The notes below the pieces were generated by a model. That model was given only the letters and a program-made list of their open reading frames with translations, ran no database searches and was not told the origin of the DNA. A program made the translations under genes and the position numbers. This document shows, piece by piece, positions 34,751-43,014 of a stretch of 64,000 bases of DNA; within the stretch, counting starts at the first letter, position 1; the number at the start of each line of letters is the position of its first letter. Origin of the DNA: Mesorhizobium shangrilense (GTDB lineage: Bacteria > Pseudomonadota > Alphaproteobacteria > Rhizobiales > Rhizobiaceae); assembly GCF_040537815.1 (NCBI RefSeq), contig NZ_JBEWSZ010000011.1, positions 45,507 to 109,506 on the forward strand, given 5' to 3'.

Positions 34751-35541
34751 TGCAAGGTTCCTGTGCGTGCGCCTTCCGGCTGGTGGATGAGCGAGCGGAT
34801 TTCCTGCCTGAGTTCGATGAAACGCGGATGCGACTGGATCGGCCCGATGTCGCCACTCTCCGCGAACTCACGCACGAAATCGGCTTCGAACCGGGCAACG
34901 ATACGGCCTGGCCGGGGCGACATCACAACGATGGTCGTGCCGAGCGTGAGGGCTTCCTCGATCGAATGGGTGATGAACAGGATCTGCTTGCCGGTCTTGG
35001 CCCAGACCGAGGCCAGAAGCTGCTGCATGGTCTCGCGCGTCAGGCTGTCGAGCGCGCCAAACGGCTCGTCCATCAGGAGGATCTTCGGATCGGTGGCCAG
35101 CGCCCGCGCGATGCCGACGCGCTGGCGCATGCCGCCGGACAGTTCGTAGGGCGGCTTTTCGGCGAAATCGGCGAGCCCCACCAGTTCCAGCAGGCGCCTT
35201 GATTGCTCGTGGCGTTCGCCACGCGACACGCCCCGGTATTTCAGGCCGAGCGCAACATTGTCCAGAACGCTGGCCCAGGGCAGCAAGGTGTCCTTCTGGA
35301 ACACCACGCCACGATCGCCGCCTGGCGCGACGATCTCTTTTCCGTCCAGCGTGATCGAGCCTTCGCTGAGCGGCAGGAAGCCGGCGATCGCGTTGAGCAA
35401 TGTCGACTTGCCGCATCCGGAAGCACCGACCGCGACGACGATGGAGTCTGGAGCGATGTCGAGCGAGACGTGATCGAGCGCGTGCACCTCCTGGCCGTCC
35501 GAGGCTGGAAAGGTGACGCTGGCGTCGCGGATTCGAAGCAT
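34747..35541 (-). CDS. tauB: Sulfonate ABC transporter ATP-binding protein, TauB-like
   Basis: The 264-residue single-domain ATPase shows Walker [18 protein letters not shown], signature [16 protein letters not shown], Walker [17 protein letters not shown] and the switch histidine in [10 protein letters not shown]. There is no regulatory TOBE domain, as usual for nitrate/sulfonate systems. The start at 35541 ([11 protein letters not shown]) has CGGAGG upstream; a longer frame would run through the hairpin region. It is preceded by an 11-bp hairpin separating it from the binding-protein gene. Confidence 0.9.
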   Translation of the reverse strand: MLRIRDASVTFPASDGQEVHALDHVSLDIAPDSIVVAVGASGCGKSTLLNAIAGFLPLSEGSITLDGKEIVAPGGDRGVVFQKDTLLPWASVLDNVALGLKYRGVSRGERHEQSRRLLELVGLADFAEKPPYELSGGMRQRVGIARALATDPKILLMDEPFGALDSLTRETMQQLLASVWAKTGKQILFITHSIEEALTLGTTIVVMSPRPGRIVARFEADFVREFAESGDIGPIQSHPRFIELRQEIRSLIHQPEGARTGTLQ

Positions 35542-35552
35542 GGTGGCCTCCG

Positions 35553-35579
35553 GGCTGGCTGGGTTTTCCCCAGCCAGCC
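35553..35579 (-). terminator. Hairpin between tauA and tauB (attenuator-like)
   Basis: An 11-bp perfect stem (GGCTGGCTGGG and its complement) with a 5-base loop lies between the binding-protein stop and the ATPase start. It resembles the hairpin in the sugar operon and may set a high binding-protein to transporter ratio. Confidence 0.65.
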
Positions 35580-35597
35580 GAGTTTCTTTCAGGGATT

Positions 35598-36605
35598 TCA
35601 GTTCGAGGCCTTGGCGGCATCCGCATATTGCGGATCGGCGGCTGAGGCGTAGCTGTCCTTGATGGTGGTGATCTTCTTCTGGTCCTTCAGGAAGCCCGCC
35701 GTATCCTTGAGGATTTTCGCAACGGCGCTCTTGTCGCCGCCGCCCAGCCATTTGTCGGACGCCTGCTCGTCAAGCGGCGGAACGACCGTCGTCTTCAGCT
35801 GCTCCGAATTCTCGGCCGCCGTGCCGCCCTGCAATTTCGCGATCGCCTTGGCGTTCTCGGACTCCGGCCCCCAGCCTGCCGGGTTGCTCAGATAGGACGT
35901 GGTGTAGCCGTCGATCAGCCGGACATACTGGCCGAGGAAGTCGGGATTGGCCTTGGCGAATTTGCCGGTCACAACCAGCGCGCTGAAGGTCGGCGCGCCG
36001 CGATCGGCGACCTGGCCGGCGGTGAGCAGGACCTTGCCGTTCTTCTTGAGCTCGGAGAGTGCCGGATCCCAGACGAAGGCGCCATCGATGTCGCCGCGCT
36101 TCCAGGCCGCGACGATCTCGGGTTGCGGAATGGCGATGACCTGGGTTTCCTTCTCGGAAATACCTTCCTGCTTGAGCACGGCGAGAAGCTGGTAATGGTC
36201 GGTCGAGACGGGCGCCGCTGCAAGCTTCTTGCCGCGCAAATCGGCCGGCGACTTGATATCGGGCCGCACCACCAGGGCCTCGCCGTCACGCGAGACCGAG
36301 GAGATGTAGAACGCCTTCACGTCGATGCCCTTGCTGACGGCCGCGGCGAACGGGCTCGATCCGACATCGCCGATCTGGACATCGCCGGATGCGATTGCCG
36401 CGAAGATGTCGGCACCGGAATTGAAGCGGCGGAATTCGATGTTCCAGCCGGTCTTCTTGGCAAGATCGCCATTGGCGATGCCGAGATTATAAGGGTTGGC
36501 GCCGGTCTGGTAGGCGATGACGACTTTCTTCTCGTCGGCATGTGCCACAGCGGATGTGGCCGCCAGGGCAAGCCCGACAAGGGCAGCGGAAATCAGTTTT
36601 CGCAT
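35598..36605 (-). CDS. tauA: Taurine/sulfonate ABC transporter substrate-binding protein
   Basis: The 335-residue periplasmic protein has a signal peptide (about residues 1-23, ending AHA). Then come [20 protein letters not shown], the [20 protein letters not shown] segment, [33 protein letters not shown] and [19 protein letters not shown]. These are hallmarks of TauA among aliphatic sulfonate binders. It heads the operon tauA-tauB-tauC-ssuD. A TATAAT -10 hexamer on the minus strand lies at 36686-36691, about 80 bases upstream, in an AT-rich stretch that is the likely promoter. No Cbl- or CysB-like regulator gene is adjacent. Confidence 0.92.
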   Translation of the reverse strand: MRKLISAALVGLALAATSAVAHADEKKVVIAYQTGANPYNLGIANGDLAKKTGWNIEFRRFNSGADIFAAIASGDVQIGDVGSSPFAAAVSKGIDVKAFYISSVSRDGEALVVRPDIKSPADLRGKKLAAAPVSTDHYQLLAVLKQEGISEKETQVIAIPQPEIVAAWKRGDIDGAFVWDPALSELKKNGKVLLTAGQVADRGAPTFSALVVTGKFAKANPDFLGQYVRLIDGYTTSYLSNPAGWGPESENAKAIAKLQGGTAAENSEQLKTTVVPPLDEQASDKWLGGGDKSAVAKILKDTAGFLKDQKKITTIKDSYASAADPQYADAAKASN

Positions 36606-36987
36606 GGGATCCTAATCCTTTGAACAGAGGGCACAGCCTCGATTGCCAGCCCTGATCGAGGGGCCGAGAATTAAAGTCCACTAATATTATAGACTTAGAC
36701 AGAAATGAAATTCCGAAAACCGGCGCATGATTGAAAAAGAAATCAACCCAGGCCGTCACCTTGCGGCATGCACACGCAAATTGCGCCGGGCGCGGCCTGG
36801 AGGAAGCCATGTCGGACGCAGATCCATGCGACACCGGCGGTCGCGCCGCACGAGCGAGATTTGACGGTCGCCTTCCATCTTCCCGGGACATTCGCGCGTT
36901 TTTTTTGGAGATATTTTTATGGGATGTCGAAATCGCGGATCGGCCGGCGTTCTTGGGCTATCGATATCAAACCGTGGGGCCGACTTG
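36606..36987. other. Gap upstream of tauA; promoter and a doubtful 59-codon frame
   Basis: The left part is the AT-rich tauA promoter region. On the plus strand an open frame at 36810-36988 (starting MSDADPCDTGG) has a good ribosome-binding site (GGAGGAAG) and stops in a TGATG overlap with the MAPEG remnant, but it has no recognisable domain and may be remnant DNA. An eight-T run lies at about 36900. Confidence 0.4.
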
Positions 36988-37128
36988 ATGAATTTTCCCA
37001 TTACCTCTCTTTACGCGATCCCACATGTGCTCCCCTTGGCCGAGGGTCATGACGCTGGGCCGCTTTGGCTCCATGCCGCCGGCGCGCTGCTCGTGGCGCT
37101 TGCTGTCGCGGCACCCCTTCGCACCTGA
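36988..37128 (+). pseudogene. Remnant of a MAPEG-family membrane protein (internal deletion)
   Basis: The 46-codon frame begins MNFPITSLYA, which matches the conserved start of YecN-type MAPEG proteins. It jumps directly to LPLAEGHDAGPLWLHAAGAL, then LVALAVAAP, which matches the middle of the same family. The expected segment between (helix 1 end, the RRxHRV-like loop and the NP-x-L-x-R-x-x-R-x-H-x-N-F-x-E-Y motif) and the C-terminal helices are missing. I read this as a deletion remnant. A genuine small membrane peptide is less likely. Confidence 0.4.
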
Positions 37129-37163
37129 CACCCCCCGAAAACTGCTCAACACAGGAGACTGAC

Positions 37164-37517
37164 ATGCAGTATATGGCGCTGATCTACAGCGACCCTTCGC
37201 TCGAGCCCGCCTATGGCTCGCCTGAATTCGAGGCCATGATGAAAGACTACTTCGCCTTCGACAAGGCCTTGAGGGCGGCGGGCGCCCATGTGGCGGGCGA
37301 AGAACTGACGGGTGTCGAGACGGCCACCAGCCTGAAGATTCGCAACGGCAAGGTGGAGACCATGGACGGTCCCTTCGCCGAGACCAAGGAACGCCTTGGC
37401 GGGTTCTACATCTTCGATGTTCCCGACCTCGACGCCGCCTTGCGCTTCGCCGCCATGATCCCGTCGGCGCCCTATGGGACGATCGAGGTGCGGCCGGTGA
37501 TGAAACACAACTCCTGA
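37164..37517 (+). CDS. YCII-related (DGPF-domain) protein
   Basis: The 117-residue dimeric ferredoxin-like protein carries the family name motif DGPF in ETMDGPFAETKERLGGFY, flanked by QYMALIYSDPS and PDLDAALRFAAMIPSAPYG, ending in IEVRPVM. A ribosome-binding site (AGGAGA) precedes the ATG. The stop overlaps the start of the sigma factor gene (TGATG), so the two proteins are coupled. DGPF proteins are the usual partners of ECF42-group sigma factors. Their exact role (co-regulator or target) is not settled. Confidence 0.92.
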   Translation: MQYMALIYSDPSLEPAYGSPEFEAMMKDYFAFDKALRAAGAHVAGEELTGVETATSLKIRNGKVETMDGPFAETKERLGGFYIFDVPDLDAALRFAAMIPSAPYGTIEVRPVMKHNS

Positions 37518-38773
37518 TGCCGGCAGCCGTCCCCGACCATGGATCTGTTTCTCGCGCCATCGAGGCGCTGGTGCGGACGGATCGGGGGCGGCTTCTGTCG
37601 GCACTGATCGCCCGGCTGAAGAATTTTCAGCTGGCCGAGGATGCGCTGCAGGACGCGCTGGCCTCGGCGGTGGTGCATTGGGGCCGGGCGGGCCTGCCCG
37701 CCTCGCCCCTGGGCTGGCTGCTGAAGGCCGCGATGCGCAAGGCGATCGACCGCTTGCGCAAATCGGCCCGTGAAAACAGCAAGGCCGCCGAGATCGCTCT
37801 GCTCTCTGTCGCGGAAGCGGCGGAGACCACCACCGAGGAAATACCCGACGAGCGCCTGCGTCTGATCTTCACCTGCTGCCACCCGGCGCTGGAACCAAAG
37901 ACCCGGGTCGCGCTGACCCTGCGCACCTTGGGCGGGCTGAGCACGGCCGAAATTGCTTGCGCTTTCCTCGACAACGAAACCACGATGGGCCAGCGCCTGT
38001 CGCGGGCGCGCACAAGGATACTCGCCGCAGGCATCCCCTATGTCGTACCCCAACCGGAGGCCTGGTCTGAACGGCTGCAATCCGTGCTGACGGTTGTCTA
38101 TCTCATCTTCAACCAGGGCTATTCCGGCCCAGACGAGCATCGGGCACGGCGGCTGAGCGAAGAAGCCATCTATCTTGCCCGCATGTTGAATGATCTCAGT
38201 CCCGGCCATGCCGAAATCGAAGGGCTGCTGGCGCTGATGCTGATCACCGAAGCGCGCCGCGCGGCGCGGCTGGATGCCGGCGGGACCAGCGTTCCCATCG
38301 CCTTGCAGGACCGAGAGCTCCGGTATGGCGCCCGGATTGCCGAAGGATTGGGACTGCTCGATGTCGCGGTGGCGCGCCGCGCCGCTGGGCCGTTTCAGGT
38401 CAAGGCGGCGATTGCCGCCTTGCATGCCCAGTCGGAACCGCCCGACTGGATGCAGATCGTCCTGCTCTACGACAGCCTGTTGCGGATGGAACCGACCCCC
38501 GTGGTGCGGTTGAACCGCGCGGTGGCGCTGGCGGAAGCCGGCGCGCTGGAGGCTGCCTTGTGCGTGCTGGGTTCGCTCGGTCCCGTGCTTGCAACCTATC
38601 AGCCCTTTCATGCGGCGCATGCCGAACTGCTGTCCCGCTCGGGCCAGACCGATGCAGCCCGTGCCGCCTATAATCGTGCGATTGAGCTCGCGTCCAACCC
38701 ATCCGACGCGGCCTTTCTCACGTGTCGCCGGGACCTGGTCGCGCACCAGGCCGTGGAGGGAACGGCCAACTGA
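37517..38773 (+). CDS. ECF-family RNA polymerase sigma factor, ECF42-type with C-terminal extension
   Basis: The 418-residue protein has sigma region 2 at about 10-80 (LSALIARLKNFQLAEDALQD and RKAIDRLRKSARENSKA). Region 4 follows at about 110-175 (LTLRTLGGLSTAEIACAFLD and TMGQRLSRARTRI). A long extension of about 240 residues contains VYLIFNQGYSG, LLALMLITEARRAARLD and LYDSLLRMEPTPVVRLNRAV; it is helical and TPR-like. That architecture and the upstream DGPF gene define the ECF42 group, which lacks a classical anti-sigma factor. The extension is thought to be needed for activity. No adjacent target promoter pair was identified. Confidence 0.9.
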   Translation: MPAAVPDHGSVSRAIEALVRTDRGRLLSALIARLKNFQLAEDALQDALASAVVHWGRAGLPASPLGWLLKAAMRKAIDRLRKSARENSKAAEIALLSVAEAAETTTEEIPDERLRLIFTCCHPALEPKTRVALTLRTLGGLSTAEIACAFLDNETTMGQRLSRARTRILAAGIPYVVPQPEAWSERLQSVLTVVYLIFNQGYSGPDEHRARRLSEEAIYLARMLNDLSPGHAEIEGLLALMLITEARRAARLDAGGTSVPIALQDRELRYGARIAEGLGLLDVAVARRAAGPFQVKAAIAALHAQSEPPDWMQIVLLYDSLLRMEPTPVVRLNRAVALAEAGALEAALCVLGSLGPVLATYQPFHAAHAELLSRSGQTDAARAAYNRAIELASNPSDAAFLTCRRDLVAHQAVEGTAN

Positions 38774-39199
38774 TGCCGAAGGATCGGGAAGGATTTGACT
38801 TTCCTCGGCTTTTCGAAATGTTCCGGCCCGACGGCATACCACAGTTCAACCTGCCTGCTTTGTTTCGACAACTGGAGGTATGCATGCGGATGCTTGCTGA
38901 CAGAGCAAGAATTGGTCGCAAATATCTGCGGTGCGCTGTCGAGCCGAGAGCCTCGTACAATTTTCCCAACCCAACTCGCGGCTAGATCAACGATGCAATG
39001 TTGATATCCAAGAGCAACGGGCGTCGGCCACGGCATGCCAGGAGGTGCTGTTTTCTGCAGCCTTTTCAATTGTTTAAACGTAAAATCCGCCACATCCGTT
39101 ACATTTTTAAGCAAGGTTTCTACATTAACTAAATATTAACATTCCGCTTAACTTTCCAGGATTTTTACTTAGGGTACTTGGAAATAGGGCAATTCTTCA
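38774..39199. other. 426-base AT-rich region upstream of the polysaccharide locus
   Basis: A 70-codon open frame (38773-38985, MPKDREGFDF) begins inside the sigma stop codon (TGATG) but has no recognisable domain. The right half, 39050-39170, is strongly AT-rich and holds the promoter of the GT26 gene with a CtrA-type box. Confidence 0.5.
39125..39140. promoter_or_regulatory. CtrA-type box in front of the polysaccharide operon
   Basis: TTAA - 7 bases - TTAAC is an exact match to the alphaproteobacterial CtrA consensus. A further TTAAC follows at 39148-39152. The site lies 60 bases before the GT26 start codon, a position suited to direct control. Confidence 0.55.
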
Positions 39200-40141
39200 A
39201 TGCGCGTACCTCTACAAGATTCTCAAAAGGATGAGGCCCCCACCAGCGGGCCGGATCCATTGAGGCAACGCGTGAAGTCTGCGGCTCATGAGACCTTCCA
39301 TTATCCCCGCCCACATCGTCAGGCTTCGGCCGGGCGCACAAGCATGACGGGCACACAGCAAGACGCGGTTCCCTTCGAGGAGAGCCTTCCCGCTTTGCCA
39401 ACCGTCACGCTTGGCGGGCTGCCGATCACGGTGATCGACCGGCAAAGCGCTGCCCTCCTGATGATGGCGGCGGCACGGGGGCACCTCGCCGGCAGCCGTC
39501 CCTACTATTTCACCTCCGCCAATGGCGATGTCATTGCCCAGGCGCGCGCCAATGCGGAAATCTCCGCGCTGTTCCGTACCGCCGACCAGATCTTCGCCGA
39601 CGGTCAGCCGCTTGTTTTCGCCTCACGCCTGCTGTGCCGCGTGCATCTCCCGGAACGGGTGGCCACCACCGACCTTTTCCACGATGTCGCCGGGCTCGCC
39701 GAACAGGAGGGCGCCACCTTCTACCTGCTGGGGGCGACCGAGGCCGAAAACAACAAGGCTGTCGCGGGGATCAGGGCCAGATACCCCCGCCTGCGCATCG
39801 CCGGCCATTGCCACGGCTATCTTTCCGGCGAAGCACTCGAAGAGAAGCTCGACGAAATCAACGCGCTCGCACCGGACATATTGTGGTTGGGCCTTGGCGT
39901 TCCCAGGGAGCAGATCTTTGTCCGCGACTTCGGCTCGCGGCTCTCGAATGTCGGGGTCATCAAGACGTCGGGCGGGCTTTTCGACCACCTTGCCGGCAAG
40001 GTTCCGCGCGCGCCGCTCTGGGTTCAGAAGGCCGGCTTCGAATGGCTATGGCGCATGGCGATGGAGCCGCGCCGGCTTTTCTGGCGCTATTTCACCACCA
40101 GCCCCCAGGCGATCTACGCCATATTGAGGTATTCCAGATGA
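39200..40141 (+). CDS. WecG/TagA/CpsF-family glycosyltransferase (GT26)
   Basis: The 313-residue GT26 enzyme has an unusual polar N-terminus of about 65 residues. The family core follows: VTLGGLPITVIDRQSAALLM, YYFTSANGDVIAQARANAEI, ADGQPLVFASRLL with the catalytic Asp, LLGATEAENNKAVAGIRARY, LWLGLGVPREQIFVRDFG and GVIKTSGGLFDHLAGKVPRA. GT26 enzymes transfer N-acetylmannosamine, its uronic acid or glucose to a lipid-linked sugar on the cytoplasmic face. It therefore adds an early residue of the polysaccharide. Its stop overlaps the start of the oxidoreductase gene (ATGA). Confidence 0.9.
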   Translation: MRVPLQDSQKDEAPTSGPDPLRQRVKSAAHETFHYPRPHRQASAGRTSMTGTQQDAVPFEESLPALPTVTLGGLPITVIDRQSAALLMMAAARGHLAGSRPYYFTSANGDVIAQARANAEISALFRTADQIFADGQPLVFASRLLCRVHLPERVATTDLFHDVAGLAEQEGATFYLLGATEAENNKAVAGIRARYPRLRIAGHCHGYLSGEALEEKLDEINALAPDILWLGLGVPREQIFVRDFGSRLSNVGVIKTSGGLFDHLAGKVPRAPLWVQKAGFEWLWRMAMEPRRLFWRYFTTSPQAIYAILRYSR

Positions 40142-41352
40142 TCCCCCGTTCGCTGCCCGCGGGTATAGACACCGAGATCGCCATCGTCGGCGGAGGGCTT
40201 TCCGGCACGATCGCAGCGACCGTGCTCGGACGCTCCGGCTATCGCGTTACGCTGATCGACCGCTACCCGGTCTTTCCACACGAATTCCGCGTCGAGAAGA
40301 TCGCCGGTGACCAGATCGAAAAACTGCGCCGCATCGGCCTCCTGGACAGGCTTTCCGCATCCGCCGTCGCATTCGACGAGATCGTCAACATCCGCAACGG
40401 GCGTATCCTGGACCGCACGCAGGCGCGCCATTACGGCATTTTCTACGAAGACCTGGTCAACGCCATGCGCGCCGAACTGCCTGAAACCGTGCGCTTCATC
40501 GCCGGTCGGGTGAACGGACTGGAGGCGGGCGCTGATCGCCAGCGCGTGTCGATCCTCGGACAGGGCGACGTGACGGCACGACTGCTGGTGCTCGCCACCG
40601 GCATGGGCGACATCTTGAAGCGCGACCTCGGCATCGGGCGCAGGTTCGTCCACCAGCGGCAGTCGCTGACCTTCGGCTTCAATCTCCGCCCGGTGGGAGC
40701 AAGCGCCTTCAGGCACCCTGCCCTCACCTATTACGGCCAGCGCGTCACCGATGGCATCGACTACCTGAACTTCTTCCCTGCCGCCGACGTCACCCGCGCC
40801 AATCTCTTCGTGTTCCGCGAGCACAACGACCCATGGGTGAAGGCGCTTCGCGAGCATCCGAGGGAAACGCTCATCGACACACTGCCCGGCCTCGTCAAGA
40901 CATTCGGCGATTTCGAAGTCATCGACAAGGTCGAAAGCTGGCTGACCGACATCACGGTGGCGCAGAATTGCGTGCGGGACGGCGTCGTCCTGATCGGCGA
41001 CGCCTATCAGACATCCTGCCCGGCCGCTGGAACGGGCGTCAGCCGGTTGCTCACCGATGTCGAGCAACTGTGCACGGTGCACGTGCCGCAATGGATGGCC
41101 TCGCCTGGCATGGCATCAGCGAAGATCGCGACCTTCTACGCAGACCCGGTAAAGCAGGCGATGGATGCACACGGGCTGCATCTGGCGCAATTCCGCCGCA
41201 GCCTGACCATCCAGAACGACCTGCGCTGGCGCGCGCGCCGGCAGCTTCACTTCAGCCGCCGCCGCATTTTGCATGGCATCAACGCCATAAGCCCGACTTT
41301 CGCCGCCAGGCTGCGCGGGTTGAAGAGACCGGCCGCCGAACCGGCGACCTGA
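40138..41352 (+). CDS. FAD-dependent oxidoreductase of the polysaccharide locus
   Basis: The 404-residue flavoprotein has an N-terminal dinucleotide fold (EIAIVGGGLSGTIAATVLGR, then SGYRVTLIDRYPVF). The second flavin motif near residue 285 is GVVLIGDAYQTSCPAAGTGV, then SRLLTDVEQL, as in the FAD/NAD(P) monooxygenase and halogenase superfamily (PF01494-like). The halogenase W-x-W-x-I-P motif is not seen. The basic C-terminus (RWRARRQLHFSRRRILHG) could contact membrane lipids. It is translationally coupled to the GT26 gene, so it probably modifies the sugar or its lipid carrier. The reaction is unknown. Confidence 0.83.
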   Translation: MIPRSLPAGIDTEIAIVGGGLSGTIAATVLGRSGYRVTLIDRYPVFPHEFRVEKIAGDQIEKLRRIGLLDRLSASAVAFDEIVNIRNGRILDRTQARHYGIFYEDLVNAMRAELPETVRFIAGRVNGLEAGADRQRVSILGQGDVTARLLVLATGMGDILKRDLGIGRRFVHQRQSLTFGFNLRPVGASAFRHPALTYYGQRVTDGIDYLNFFPAADVTRANLFVFREHNDPWVKALREHPRETLIDTLPGLVKTFGDFEVIDKVESWLTDITVAQNCVRDGVVLIGDAYQTSCPAAGTGVSRLLTDVEQLCTVHVPQWMASPGMASAKIATFYADPVKQAMDAHGLHLAQFRRSLTIQNDLRWRARRQLHFSRRRILHGINAISPTFAARLRGLKRPAAEPAT

Positions 41353-41419
41353 TCGCGCAACGACGCCATCCAGACGCGGCGCACTTCAGCTTGTTTCGAT
41401 TTCAGGTTCTGTCGGCCTC

Positions 41420-41563
41420 AGAGACTGTTTCGAAATTTGCTCTGGCAGCCATATGGTGGTGGTTTCGGGAACCGGAGCGCAACGGACATTTCGGTCCGTG
41501 AACACCGGAAGCGCAGAAAACGCCATCAGATGGCGGCCAGAGTAGAGTTTCCAAACAGTCTCT
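41420..41563. repeat. MITE-like inverted-repeat element
   Basis: The 144-base element has 11-bp perfect ends (AGAGACTGTTT and its complement) within imperfect arms of about 27 bases that continue to CTCTGGC / GCCAGAG. It also holds an inner perfect hairpin (ACGGAC-ATTTCG-GTCCGT, 41482-41499). It has no coding capacity. Its right end touches the stop codon of the acetyltransferase gene. It may be a non-autonomous mobile element or a structured RNA terminator. Confidence 0.7.
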
Positions 41564-42717
41564 CAGGACCCGGCCGCCTCATCGGTAGGCGCCGGCGACG
41601 CCGCCTCGCGACCGGGCTTGGCCTTCTTTCCATGCGAGCCGAGCACGCGCCGCGCCAGCGCCTTGGCCGCCGGCAGTTTCTCCACCGTCATGTGCGCGGC
41701 ATAGCCGAGCGGGCTGCCGGCCCGAAAAATCTGCCACATGGGCGAAGGCCGTCCGCCGAAGATGCGCTTATAGGGTTCGTCACCGATGGTGAAATCCAGC
41801 GAATGGTCGCCGCGCTCGATGCAGTCGCGCGCGATCTGCTCGAACATCAGGCTGCCGATCGACTGCTTCCGGTAGCCGGCTTCGTCGAAACCGCCGAGAA
41901 TGACGAGAAGCGAGCCCCTATGTTCGAGGCCGAGCGCGCCGGCGATCGGCCGGTCGTCCATCCAGAACGTATAGGTGCGGGCGAAACCGCCGCATCCTTC
42001 GTTGGCGACAGTCAGATAGAAGTCGAAATAGGCAGATGACTGCAGCAGGTCGGCGGGCCCGTCGCTGCCGTCGAAGCGCTTGCCGCGATAGACCTTGAGC
42101 GCGTCGAAGGTCGTGCGGATATCGGCGGCGCTGCCCGCGCACTCAAACCGCGCGCTTCCCATCCGGCCGAGTTGCCGGGTCTTCTTGTCGAGCTCCTTGC
42201 GGTAGGACTGGTCGAGCTGATGTTCCCGCCAGGCGGCGAATGTCGGCTCCAGCGTGCCTGAATAGGCGCTCATGCCCATACTCTCGCGCTTGTCGATGTC
42301 GAACAGGCGCTCGAGCGGCAGTGAATCATCGGCCAGCTTGCCGATGCGCAGCAGATCATAGGGTTTCAGATGCCCGCGGATGGCGGCGATCGCGCTTCTG
42401 TCCGCCAGGATATCGGACAAGGTCTCCGCGTCGGTCACCGGTGACACATAGTCGGAAACGCGCATGTCGGCGAACTCAACGACCTTAAGCAGTGTGTATC
42501 GGCGCCTGACCAGGGGCAGGACCATCGCAAGCTTTCCGCCTGGGCCGTCGCGCACGACGATGATCAGCGGCGTGGCACCGCCTTGCCGTACGAGCCTTTC
42601 GTACAGCTGCGTCAGCCATATGGGGTGCTGGAATGCGGTCGCCGCCGAATTGGCGAAGAGCTCAACATATTCCTTCGATCGGAAATCGAACGAATCTTCG
42701 ACAGTGACTTCAAACAT
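41563..42717 (-). CDS. GNAT acyltransferase, CelD/FemAB-like
   Basis: The 384-residue protein belongs to the GNAT_Acetyltransf_6 (CelD/BcsL, FemAB-like) group. An N-terminal half carries WLTQLYERLVRQGGATPLII and LAMVLPLVRRR. The second GNAT fold contains SYRKELDKKTRQLGRMG, FARTYTFWMDDRPIAGALGL and AGYRKQSIGSLMFEQIARD, ending in LDFTIGDEPYKRIFGGRPSP. This group is tied to polysaccharide acylation or aminoacylation. It is on the opposite strand from its neighbours. The poorly conserved C-terminal tail (PGREAASPAPTDEAAGS) ends inside the adjacent inverted repeat. Confidence 0.85.
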   Translation of the reverse strand: MFEVTVEDSFDFRSKEYVELFANSAATAFQHPIWLTQLYERLVRQGGATPLIIVVRDGPGGKLAMVLPLVRRRYTLLKVVEFADMRVSDYVSPVTDAETLSDILADRSAIAAIRGHLKPYDLLRIGKLADDSLPLERLFDIDKRESMGMSAYSGTLEPTFAAWREHQLDQSYRKELDKKTRQLGRMGSARFECAGSAADIRTTFDALKVYRGKRFDGSDGPADLLQSSAYFDFYLTVANEGCGGFARTYTFWMDDRPIAGALGLEHRGSLLVILGGFDEAGYRKQSIGSLMFEQIARDCIERGDHSLDFTIGDEPYKRIFGGRPSPMWQIFRAGSPLGYAAHMTVEKLPAAKALARRVLGSHGKKAKPGREAASPAPTDEAAGS

Positions 42718-43014
42718 GTGATCCGAAACCGGCCGGATTGGGGGCCTGATCTATCGACGATGTCTTGCGGTCCACGTCAAGATGAATCGCAAGGATTGTT
42801 GTAATCTTGGTGTATGCAGGACGCTGGCCGTGGGTAGCAGTCCTGTTGTGAATTGAGCCGGCGAGCGCCGGTTCGGGACGGCCCTGGTAAAAGTTTCCCC
42901 CAGAAATGCTCGAATGGACCTCGAGTGTAACCCCAAGGTAAGTTTTTTCAGCCAAGTCATTTCTTTTCAAGTGCCTGGAACGCGAGCAACAATACCACCG
43001 CGAACGGGAACGAC

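Noticed and set aside
38773..38985. 70-codon frame coupled to the sigma factor stop
   Set aside because: The TGATG overlap alone is weak evidence and the protein matches nothing I recognise.
40138..41352. The FAD oxidoreductase as a tryptophan halogenase
   Set aside because: The W-x-W-x-I-P motif is absent and the context is polysaccharide synthesis.
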